Below the pieces are notes generated by a model that saw nothing but the letters and a program-made list of their open reading frames with translations, searched no databases and was not told the origin of the DNA. A stretch of DNA of 18,917 bases from Xanthobacteraceae bacterium. Lineage in GTDB: Bacteria; Pseudomonadota; Alphaproteobacteria; Rhizobiales; Xanthobacteraceae. The translations under genes were made by a program, and so were the position numbers. The stretch covers positions 1 to 18,917 of the forward strand of contig JASHYD010000378.1 of the NCBI GenBank assembly GCA_030043175.1, read 5' to 3'. Below, piece by piece: positions 8,092-14,275 of the stretch (positions are counted from its first letter, which is position 1; each line of letters starts with the position of its first letter).

Positions 8092-8395
8092 TGCGATTTA
8101 ACGCGCAAAGCGTCAATTCTGCGCCTTCCGGGCGGGGCAGCATGTGTGCCGCTGCGCGGCGTGCTTGCCAGAAGGGCGTTGACGTTCGTGTTCGGAGAGC
8201 TTTGCAGTGGGATGGGGGGTGGGGGTCTTTGCGCAAGCACAGGCTCGCCACCGCGAGCCTGTGGAGAGCCCCCCTCACCGGGAATTTGCGCGACGACCGC
8301 GCCGATAGAGGCCTTTGCCCGCACGCCGGGAGAGGCCGTTCCCAGGTTCGATCGCCCTTCGCGGGAGGGCGGAACACGCCTCATGGCAGCGCCCC
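8092..8395. repeat. Hairpin-rich spacer between hyuA and hyuB
   Basis: These 304 bases have no gene. A perfect 10-bp stem, ACAGGCTCGC (8239-8248) with GCGAGCCTGT (8253-8262), has a 4-nt loop. Downstream, the sequence resembles decayed copies of the 'CCCTCACC...CCTCTCCCCGC..GCGGGGAGAGG' dispersed repeats seen in many Rhizobiales: CCCCTCACCGG at about 8272-8282 and a GAGGCC...GGCC-flanked CCCGCACGCCGGG near 8307-8337. hyuA and hyuB usually lie close together or overlap, so this looks like an inserted repeat. No T-run follows the stem, so a classical terminator is unlikely. Confidence 0.6.
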
Positions 8396-10066
8396 ATGGC
8401 GATGAACCCCATCACGGTCGAGGTGGTGCGCAACGCCATCAACGCCTATGCGGATGAGATGGCGACGGCGCTGTGCAAGTCGGCCTACAATATGATGATC
8501 TACGAGGTGCGGGACTTCTGCTGCGGGCTCATCGACGTGAAGGGCCGCATGATCTCGCAGAATCAGGGCGGGCTGCCGATCTTCCTCGCCGATCTTGGCA
8601 TGGCCGTGAAGGATGGCATCGACCGCTACGGCCTTGGCGGCTTTGCGCCGGGCGACGTCATCATCATGAACCACGGGCTCGTTTGCGGGCAGCATCTCAA
8701 CAACGTGGTGATCTACGCGCCGTGCTTTCACCAGGACAGGGTAGTGGCGTTTGCCGCGAGCCGTGCCCATTGGGTGGACATCGGCGGCAGCCGAGTCGGC
8801 TTCGGCTCGGTGGAAACGACGGAGATCTACCAGGAAGGCCTGCAGTTCCGCTCGCTCAAGATCTACGAGGCGGGCAAGCGCAACGAGACACTGTGGCAGA
8901 TTATCCATGACAATGTGCGGTTTGCCGATGCGGCGTTGGGTGACCTGCGGGCCCAGATCGCGGCCTGCCAGCTTGGCAATCGCCGGTACGGCGAGTTGCT
9001 TGCGCGGTACGGCAGCGACGCGGTCACGACCGCGATTGCGGCGATCTGGGACAATACCGAGCGCGAGGCGCGGGCGTTCGTCGCGAAAGTGCCGGACGGC
9101 GTCTACGAGGCCGAAAGCTTCCTCGACAACGATGGCCGCACCCTGAACGTGAAGCTGCGCATCAAGGTGCGAGTCATCGTCGATGGCTCTCGCATGGTGG
9201 TGGACTTCTCCGACCTCAATGATCAGGTGCCGGGGCCGACGAATTCCGGCTACTCCGGAGGCCTTGCGGCGGCCCGCGTCGCCTTCAAGTGCCTCACCCT
9301 GCCGCATGCGCCGGTCAACGAGGGCTGCTTCCGGCCGCTCGAAATTATTCTGCCGGAAGGCAAGCTTCTCAACGCTAGGCCGCCTGCGGCGCTGGGGTTG
9401 TGGAGCATTCCGCTGCCGACCGTGATCGACACCATCCTCAAGGCGCTGGCGCCGGCCTTGCCGGACCGCATCCCGGCCGCCCATAAGGGCGATATGGGAG
9501 GCTGCTCATTTTCCGGCTTCTGGCCGGACGGCCGCCGCTTTCTGCTGATGAACATCTTCGGCGGCGGTTGGGGTGGGCGACCGCGCGAGGACGGTGAATC
9601 CGCGTCGGTGTCGATTTGCCAGGGCGACGTGCGCAATGCGCCCGTGGAGCTGCAGGAAATGCAATACCCGTTCCTCATCGAGCGGTTTGCGCTGCGCCCG
9701 GATTCCGGCGGCGCCGGGCGCCATCGCGGCGGCCTTGGGGTCGAGTTGACCTATCGGGCGCTCGGCAAGGCTCTCACCAACGTGAACTGCGAGCGCACCA
9801 AGGATCCGCCCTGGGGCCTCAACGGCGGCAGGCCGGGCGCCGTCAACGAAGCCGTCCTGGTGCGCCGCGACGGCAGCGAACAAAAGCTACTCAAGGCGAC
9901 GAGCGTACCGATGGAGCAGGGCGACCGCCTGATCTTCCGCACCGCCGGGGGCGGCGGCTGGGGTCATCCGCATCAGCGTGAAGAAAGCCAGATCGCCGAC
10001 GACGTCGCCAAGGGATATGTGTCGGTCGGCGCGGCGCAGCGCGAGTACGGGTACGATGGCCGGTAA
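8396..10066 (+). CDS. hyuB: Hydantoinase/oxoprolinase subunit B
   Basis: A 556-residue protein of the HyuB/5-oxoprolinase C-terminal family, the partner of HyuA in ATP-dependent cyclic-amide hydrolysis. It opens with NPITVEVVRNAI, a typical start. It contains FSDLNDQVPGPTNS, SFSGFWPDGRRF, the highly conserved RPDSGGAGRHRGGLGVE (about residues 433-449), LNGGRPGA and the C-terminal glycine-rich TAGGGGWGHP, then a short tail (DDVAKGYVSVGAAQREYGYD) common at the end of this family. ATG 8396 gives MAMNP; ATG 8402 is equally possible, and no clear ribosome site decides. The open frame upstream to 8315 is repeat-like spacer. Its stop lies inside the next gene, whose ATG is at 10056 (11-nt overlap), so the two are probably translationally coupled. 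Confidence 0.92.
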   Translation: MAMNPITVEVVRNAINAYADEMATALCKSAYNMMIYEVRDFCCGLIDVKGRMISQNQGGLPIFLADLGMAVKDGIDRYGLGGFAPGDVIIMNHGLVCGQHLNNVVIYAPCFHQDRVVAFAASRAHWVDIGGSRVGFGSVETTEIYQEGLQFRSLKIYEAGKRNETLWQIIHDNVRFADAALGDLRAQIAACQLGNRRYGELLARYGSDAVTTAIAAIWDNTEREARAFVAKVPDGVYEAESFLDNDGRTLNVKLRIKVRVIVDGSRMVVDFSDLNDQVPGPTNSGYSGGLAAARVAFKCLTLPHAPVNEGCFRPLEIILPEGKLLNARPPAALGLWSIPLPTVIDTILKALAPALPDRIPAAHKGDMGGCSFSGFWPDGRRFLLMNIFGGGWGGRPREDGESASVSICQGDVRNAPVELQEMQYPFLIERFALRPDSGGAGRHRGGLGVELTYRALGKALTNVNCERTKDPPWGLNGGRPGAVNEAVLVRRDGSEQKLLKATSVPMEQGDRLIFRTAGGGGWGHPHQREESQIADDVAKGYVSVGAAQREYGYDGR

Positions 10067-11168
10067 TACCCCCCTTGCTGTTGCCCGCCGCGACCGGCTG
10101 CTCGCCGCGATGGCAGCGGCCGGCATCGACGAGATGGTGGTGTACGGCAATGCCTGGCAAGGCGATTACCTCCGCTACGTGTCGGATTTCGGCATTCTCG
10201 AGGGCCACGGCATCGCAGTGATAGCGGCGGACGGCGCAATTGACCTTTTCCTCGACAGTGTCACGGACGCAGAACGCGCCGAGGCGGAAGCGGCGGTTGT
10301 CGCGGTGCGGCCTTGCGGTGACATCGCCCGCGCCGTGGGAGCACGGCTCGAGCGGGCCGCCAATCGCCGACTCGCCGCGGCACCACGTCGGTTTGTTCCG
10401 GCTTGGCTTGCCACCGCCGCGCGCAGCTTCACGATCGAGGACGGCACCGCGTTGCTCGACCGGCTGCTGATGCACAAGCTACCAGCCGAAATCGATGCGA
10501 TCAGGTGCGCCGCGAAGATCGCCGACGACGCTTATGGGGAATTCATCAAGTCCGTGGCGCCCGGCCGCCGGCAGTACGAGATCGTCGCCGACCTCGAAGC
10601 CTACCTGCGGCGGCGCGGTTGCCCGGACAACTTCATGATCATCGGTTCCGGCGGCAAGGACGTGTTTGGCATGGCGCCACCGTCGGAGCGGCGCATTGCG
10701 GCTGGCGATCTTGTCACCACCGAGCTGACGCCCGCAGTCGCGGGGTATTACGTCCAGATTTGCCGGACGCTCGTGGCGGGCAGGGCGACCGCCGCCCAGC
10801 TCGACGCGTTTGCGATCTACCGTGAAGCCCTCGAAGCCGGCATCGCAGCAGTGAAACCGGGTGCGAGCGCGGGCGACGTGGCGCGTGCTGAGAACGCCGT
10901 ATTCCGCAAGTTCGGCCTTGGCGACTATGTGACCAGCAGATACACGCGGGTGCGCGGCCACGGCCTCGGGCTGTTCTGCGATTCCAAACCCCACATCCTG
11001 GAGGAGGTTGCCACACCGCTGGAACCCGGCATGACGCTGATCGTCCATCCCAACACCTATCATCCGGACGTCGGGTACCTGGTCCTCGGCGATGCCGTGG
11101 TGGTGACGGAAACGGGCGTGGAGGTTGTGTGTGGCACGCCGCGCGAGCTTTTCGAGGTGCCGGGATGA
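10056..11168 (+). CDS. M24 'pita-bread' fold hydrolase, creatinase-like, metal ligands lost
   Basis: A 370-residue protein with a creatinase-type N-terminal domain (about 1-145) and an M24 C-terminal domain (about 155-370). Aligned by eye with aminopeptidase P (metal ligands D, D, H, E, E), the sites read E223 (D), Q234 (D, in VQICRT), H302 (in RGHGLGLF), H331 (E, in IVHPNTY) and G345 (E). Four of five ligands are changed while the fold motifs and the histidine remain, as in metal-independent creatinase. A proline-peptidase role is therefore doubtful; hydrolysis of an amidino, ureido or similar C-N bond is more likely, which fits a gene overlapping hyuB. ATG 10056 is the start within the hyuB overlap; upstream in-frame codons back to 9978 lie inside hyuB. 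Confidence 0.85.
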   Translation: MAGNTPLAVARRDRLLAAMAAAGIDEMVVYGNAWQGDYLRYVSDFGILEGHGIAVIAADGAIDLFLDSVTDAERAEAEAAVVAVRPCGDIARAVGARLERAANRRLAAAPRRFVPAWLATAARSFTIEDGTALLDRLLMHKLPAEIDAIRCAAKIADDAYGEFIKSVAPGRRQYEIVADLEAYLRRRGCPDNFMIIGSGGKDVFGMAPPSERRIAAGDLVTTELTPAVAGYYVQICRTLVAGRATAAQLDAFAIYREALEAGIAAVKPGASAGDVARAENAVFRKFGLGDYVTSRYTRVRGHGLGLFCDSKPHILEEVATPLEPGMTLIVHPNTYHPDVGYLVLGDAVVVTETGVEVVCGTPRELFEVPG

Positions 11169-11191
11169 TGCAGGCGATCATTGGGTTGTGC

Positions 11192-11219
11192 CTTTGTCCC
11201 CCGCAAGCGGGGGACAAAG
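11192..11219. repeat. Perfect 12-bp stem-loop in the gap between the two M24 genes
   Basis: CTTTGTCCCCCG (11192-11203) pairs perfectly with CGGGGGACAAAG (11208-11219) across a 4-nt CAAG loop. The bases after it (AAGACAGGACG) are not a T-run, so it does not look like an ordinary intrinsic terminator on the plus strand. The 'CCCCCGCAAGCGGGGG' core resembles a palindromic repeat common between genes in alphaproteobacteria. It occupies most of the 73-bp gap and could protect the upstream mRNA or lower expression of the second M24 gene. Confidence 0.75.
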
Positions 11220-11241
11220 AAGACAGGACGCGACAATCGCC

Positions 11242-12276
11242 ATGCGCCGCGGCCTGATTGCTCGCTCGAAGACCGAGTTGCCGGACGCCGTGTTCGAGGC
11301 ACGGCTTGAACGGCTGCGCGCGGCCATGCAGGCGCTCGATGCGCTCTTGATCTATACCAACAACACCCGGCCGGCAGCGGTCTCCTGGCTCACCGGATTC
11401 ATCCCCTACTGGTCGGAAGCCATGCTGGTCGTGCCGCGCGACGGGCTGCCCCTTCTCGTCGTCGCTCTCACGTTTCGTGTCAAACCATGGATCGAGCGAA
11501 CCAGTCGGGTCGCCGACGTGATCCACGCGCCGCGCATCGGCATCGAGACCGCACGCCTGATCGCCGGCGGTAAGGCGGATGCGGCCGTCGGTGTAGCCGA
11601 TTTCGATCACCTGCCGGTCGGCATCGCCGATGATCTCCGTGACGCCGCACCACGGTTCGCATTGTCGGACGCCAGCGATTTGTTCGCGAGGGTGCGTGCA
11701 CCGGCGGACCCTGCGGAGATCATGCTGACCGCGCGGGCCTCCTCGATAGCCGCCACCGCCCTGTCGCGCATCGACCCGCGCGACAGGGCCGGTGAGATCG
11801 TGGCCGCGGTGGAGCGGGACGCGCGCCGCAACGGCGCCGAGGAGGTCTATGTGGCGCTGGCGCCCGACCTCGCGCGCGACCGGCGCCTCCTGCGAATAGA
11901 GGGCGAGCCTCCAATCGGTCCGCGTTTTTCGGTGCGCGCCAGCGTTGCCTATAAGGGAAGCTGGGTGCGCCGTGTCGTGACGGTGGACCGCGATGGCGCG
12001 GTGCCGGATACCGCGGAGGCGGCTTTCGCCGAGGCAGTTGCCCGTTTGCCGAGCGACAGTGTTTTGTCGCGGTTCTCTTCCTTTCTGGTGGAAGGGTGCT
12101 GGATCGCCCAACCGCTCGAAGCCCTGATGGGATCGCGGGTCGCAGCGCAGCGCCCCCCGGTCGCCGGTGCCGTAGTGTCGGTGCAGGCCCTTATCGACGT
12201 TGAAGGCCATCCGGCCATCTTCGGTGCGCCAGCGCTGATCGGCTCGTCCGGCACGTCGGCAAGCATTTTTCCTTAA
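11242..12276 (+). CDS. Degenerate M24/creatinase-fold protein, probable non-catalytic partner
   Basis: A 344-residue protein. Residues about 15-150 look like a creatinase N-terminal domain (RLERLRAAMQALDALLIYTN, SWLTGFIPYWSEAMLVVPRDG). The segment RAPADPAEIMLTARASSIA is the usual linker helix into the M24 domain. The C-terminal part keeps traces of the fold (GEPPIGPRFSVRASVAYKG, about 221-239) but I find no HGxG histidine motif, no D-x10-D pair and no EPG motif, and it is shorter than a full M24 enzyme. It may be a structural or substrate-binding partner of the preceding protein, or a diverging duplicate. ATG 11242 is preferred; the frame is open back to 11125, but that part overlaps the previous gene and the hairpin. 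Confidence 0.75.
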   Translation: MRRGLIARSKTELPDAVFEARLERLRAAMQALDALLIYTNNTRPAAVSWLTGFIPYWSEAMLVVPRDGLPLLVVALTFRVKPWIERTSRVADVIHAPRIGIETARLIAGGKADAAVGVADFDHLPVGIADDLRDAAPRFALSDASDLFARVRAPADPAEIMLTARASSIAATALSRIDPRDRAGEIVAAVERDARRNGAEEVYVALAPDLARDRRLLRIEGEPPIGPRFSVRASVAYKGSWVRRVVTVDRDGAVPDTAEAAFAEAVARLPSDSVLSRFSSFLVEGCWIAQPLEALMGSRVAAQRPPVAGAVVSVQALIDVEGHPAIFGAPALIGSSGTSASIFP

Positions 12277-12949
12277 CGTCTTGCCGCCGTGAAGGGCGTG
12301 GATTTCCGCTACCGCGGGGCGACCTCTACCCGGCAACTTTGATATCCGGGCACTGGTCCCGCTCCCATCCCGTCTCCACCGCCTTACTTAAAGTTAGACC
12401 GAACTTTACCCGCTTGCCGCGTAAGCGATTCTAATGACTCGATTATCCAACCGAGCACTGACTACAATTCTCGGGAGCGGTTTCCGAGTATGGGACGTGG
12501 GTGTTTAAGTGTGGATTTGTCTCCGTTGATTCGGAGAGAATTCGGGTTAGAGCACACCCAGTCGTTTCGGGCTGGTTGCGGGAATGCAAACCGGGCGCGC
12601 TTGGGAACTGTACCGTCGTGCACGGACTTCGCCGTTCCCGTGCCTTCGCGAGTTGTTCGCGCTCACCTCTGCGACGGAGATCTCTGCGTAAAGCCGCACG
12701 AGACCGCGCGACATCACGTGGAGGAAATGCCGACGCCGGTTGGCGATTTCCGCGCCTGCGCGCTTGCGCGAACCTTCTGGGCGCGCCGTTGAAACACTGC
12801 AAGTTGCTTGTCCTGTTGCCGGCAGAATTTTGGCGCTGCGATCTTTAACTCCGTTGGAGGCTGTTCAGGCCGAGAGCGCTGCCGGGGCAGGGCGTGTTGC
12901 GCTGTTCGGGCCGCGGACTTCAACCTGGATGTTGACGTACCAACGCCCG

Positions 12950-12969
12950 CGGGCGTTGGAGAACTCCGA
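12950..12969. repeat. Perfect 20-bp palindrome
   Basis: CCAACGCCCG is followed directly by its exact reverse complement CGGGCGTTGG, with no spacer. The flanking bases do not extend the symmetry. It lies in a gene-poor stretch about 490 bp from the ATG of the nearest (minus-strand) gene. It could be a protein-binding site or part of an unknown repeat; nothing in the window tells which. Confidence 0.7.
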
Positions 12970-13087
12970 GGATTTCGGCTTGCCGTATCGGGCGGGAAAG
13001 CCACAGATCGTAACTGGGGCCGAGGACGCTCAATTATCGCCTTCGAGTTTCGCGGGCCTGTTGACATTGGAGAAGGGCGCATGCCTA

Positions 13088-13108
13088 GGGCGACCCTCGT
13101 GGTCGCCC
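13088..13108. repeat. 8-bp stem-loop with a possible alternative pairing
   Basis: GGGCGACC (13088-13095) pairs perfectly with GGTCGCCC (13101-13108) around CTCGT. A further GGTTGCCCC (about 13108-13116) can pair, with one G-U, with GGGGCGACC (about 13130-13138). The two helices abut, and the copies of GGGCGACC could exchange partners, as in an RNA switch, although no T-run or leader peptide supports that. Confidence 0.45.
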
Positions 13109-13185
13109 GGTTGCCCCGATGCAAGCAGTGGGGCGACCACAAGGGCCGTCCCTTGGATGTTTTCGCACTACGGAGCGGCCGGTCC

Positions 13186-13458
13186 CTATCTCTTCTTTGC
13201 GGAGTGGGCGGCGATTCGCTGCGCCAACAGCACCAATGCGGCTCGTGCGGCCGCATCGTCAATCGCAAAGAAAGCCTTCAGCAAATCAAGGCCGTCGCGC
13301 GTGATCGCGTCCGGCTGAAATGGCATTGCTTCAACCGCAGGCGCCCCTCCGGCCGCATTCGCGCCTCCGGCGTTTCCGCGGACAGATTGCAACTGAACGA
13401 CATTACATACATTGCCACTCTCGAGGGGCGGCTCCTCCTCGATCTCGCGAGAAGACAT
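13186..13458 (-). CDS. Small protein resembling the C-terminal tail of XRE-type regulators
   Basis: A 90-residue minus-strand frame. The last 40 residues (ITRDGLDLLKAFFAIDDAAARAALVLLAQRIA) form a pattern I recall from the C-terminus of alphaproteobacterial HTH-XRE proteins ('LlraF.rI.d...R.ai..La..lA'), here without a helix-turn-helix. The N-terminal half is Gly/Ala-rich and probably disordered. ATG 13458 is preceded by AGGTAAGG on the minus strand at suitable spacing; GTG 13461 is an alternative. It may be a stand-alone small protein or the remnant of a regulator. It has no same-strand neighbours. Confidence 0.5.
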   Translation of the reverse strand: MSSREIEEEPPLESGNVCNVVQLQSVRGNAGGANAAGGAPAVEAMPFQPDAITRDGLDLLKAFFAIDDAAARAALVLLAQRIAAHSAKKR

Positions 13459-13646
13459 CACGCCTTACCTATGTCGAAAAATTACAGGGAACAGAACCGA
13501 TCAATCTATACGAGAGCGTCCTATGTCGCGGTTCGCGTGTCAAGTGTCGTTTCAGGCTCTGCTTTGTGGAGCAGTTTAGGTGAGTTCAAGGCAGACCGGT
13601 GATTTAGAAAGGCGGCCGCTTGAACCATTTGAGACCAGCCCGGCAC

Positions 13647-13663
13647 TAAGCCACGTTGGCTTA
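13647..13663 (+). promoter_or_regulatory. Hairpin next to the ribosome site of the 40-aa peptide
   Basis: TAAGCCA (13647-13653) and TGGCTTA (13657-13663) are exact inverted repeats with a 3-nt CGT loop. The stem ends just before the GAGGA ribosome site (13667-13671). In RNA it could limit ribosome access or stabilise the 5' end; as DNA it is a 17-bp dyad that a repressor could bind. Confidence 0.45.
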
Positions 13664-13678
13664 CTTGAGGACCCACAC

Positions 13679-13801
13679 ATGTCATGGAATGGGGACCTGC
13701 GTATCATGGCGGAGGGGCGACTTCTCGGTCTCAATTCTGGGGACTGGATGATGCTCGTGGGCGGCTTCGCATTGGTCGCCCTGGTCGTTCTATTACTTTG
13801 A
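13679..13801 (+). CDS. Small single-pass membrane peptide (40 aa)
   Basis: The peptide starts at ATG 13679 with GAGGA (13667-13671) 7 nt upstream, a good ribosome site. It has a short polar N-terminus, then GLNSGDWMMLVGGFALVALVVLLL, one hydrophobic helix running to the C-terminus. Small proteins with 'GL..GDW.ML..G' before a terminal helix are familiar to me as uncharacterised short genes in Bradyrhizobium relatives. The frame is open back to 13580, but that part lacks a ribosome site. A hairpin TAAGCCA-CGT-TGGCTTA (13647-13663) ends three bases before the ribosome site and may affect initiation. Function unknown. Confidence 0.6.
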   Translation: MSWNGDLRIMAEGRLLGLNSGDWMMLVGGFALVALVVLLL

Positions 13802-13810
13802 TAATTTCAT

Positions 13811-13832
13811 AAATGTGATCCAGCTCACATCG
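13811..13832. promoter_or_regulatory. CRP-type binding site
   Basis: TGTGA (13814-13818), TCCAGC, TCACA (13825-13829) matches the CRP half-sites and 6-bp spacing exactly, and the flanking AAA before it also fits the consensus. It lies 13 bp after the stop of the 40-aa peptide and upstream of two stem-loops (13863-13925), about 450 bp before the globin-ankyrin ATG. The half-sites are TGTGA rather than the TTGAT of FNR/FixK, so a cAMP-CRP-like regulator is favoured. The target is unclear: a small RNA just downstream or the globin gene. Confidence 0.6.
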
Positions 13833-13841
13833 CGGTGCGCC

Positions 13842-13925
13842 TAACGCCGTTAAGGTTGACTAGCTCTCCATTACGAGAGCACGGCCCCGGTCTCCCGTCC
13901 CCAATTGCCGCGGGAGGCTGGGGCC
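13842..13925 (+). ncRNA. Possible small RNA with two stem-loops
   Basis: Downstream of the CRP-type site are an 11-bp dyad TAACG-C-CGTTA (13842-13852), a perfect 6-bp stem GCTCTC (13863-13868) with GAGAGC (13875-13880, loop CATTAC), and a 15-bp stem (13883-13897 with 13911-13925, two G-U pairs, 13-nt loop). No protein frame uses this stretch convincingly. The arrangement of regulator site followed by consecutive hairpins suggests a short transcript whose end is the long stem, but there is no T-run after 13925 and no clear -10/-35. It may instead be the 3' end of the 40-aa peptide transcript. Treat as a candidate. Confidence 0.35.
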
Positions 13926-14275
13926 ACTTAAGTCGGCCCGCAACGATCAGGCGCCTTCACTGACCACCGCGCCGCCGGGTGCTTGAGCAGTCTCAGGCAC
14001 CCCAAGCTGATCGCGAAGGACGGGCCAACCCTCGATTTTGGTCAAGAAGATTTTCAAGATTCGCCCGTTGTGCAGCCGTTCGCCTACGCCCGCCTCTCTC
14101 GACAATGCCCGCGAACGCTTCACCACCAGGGCTTTGACCACAACGGCTTGCGGTGTGACCCAAACTCGCCATGTTGCACGTTCGAACCAATATGCATCAC
14201 GTGGGCCGCAGCCATTGACTCTGCACGGGAGCCGGCCATTGTGCTTGCTGGAACGATCCGACGCCATGGTGGCAT
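13926..14275. other. Spacer before globin-ankyrin gene; one doubtful minus-strand frame
   Basis: No plus-strand gene is supported here. On the minus strand a 106-codon frame (13947-14267) ends in a fairly natural-looking sequence (ERLHNGRILKIFLTKIEGWP, then VLRDQLGVPETAQAP), but codon use is weak in G/C at third positions, the N-terminal half is unlike a protein start, and no ribosome site is seen at 14267. It could be a gene remnant or a short gene with an internal start. I do not call it. Confidence 0.35.

Larger units (their letters stand above)
12277..13185. other. Gene-poor region with several inverted repeats
   Basis: About 900 bases without a gene I can support. Open frames on both strands have low-complexity Arg/Ser/Pro translations and no ribosome sites. 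Notable structures: AAAGTT-N6-AACTTT (12390-12407); GCACGG (12620-12625) with CCGTGC (12638-12643), competing with GGGAAC (12603-12608) against GTTCCC (12634-12639); a perfect 20-bp palindrome (12950-12969); and GGGCGACC-CTCGT-GGTCGCCC (13088-13108). The first ~250 bases are less GC-rich than the flanking genes. A decayed gene or untranslated RNA is possible. Confidence 0.5.

Noticed and set aside
12740..13318. Plus-strand frame of 192 codons
   Set aside because: No ribosome site or recognisable motif; it overlaps other equally long frames and runs opposite the better-supported small gene at 13186-13458.
13621..13680. tRNA-like fold around the TAAGCCA/TGGCTTA hairpin
   Set aside because: Only one stem is present; there is no acceptor, D or T-loop consensus (GTTCRA) in the right spacing.
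13947..14267. Minus-strand 106-codon frame
   Set aside because: The C-terminal part looks somewhat natural, but codon use is weak and no start signal is present; kept only as a doubtful remnant in the spacer description.
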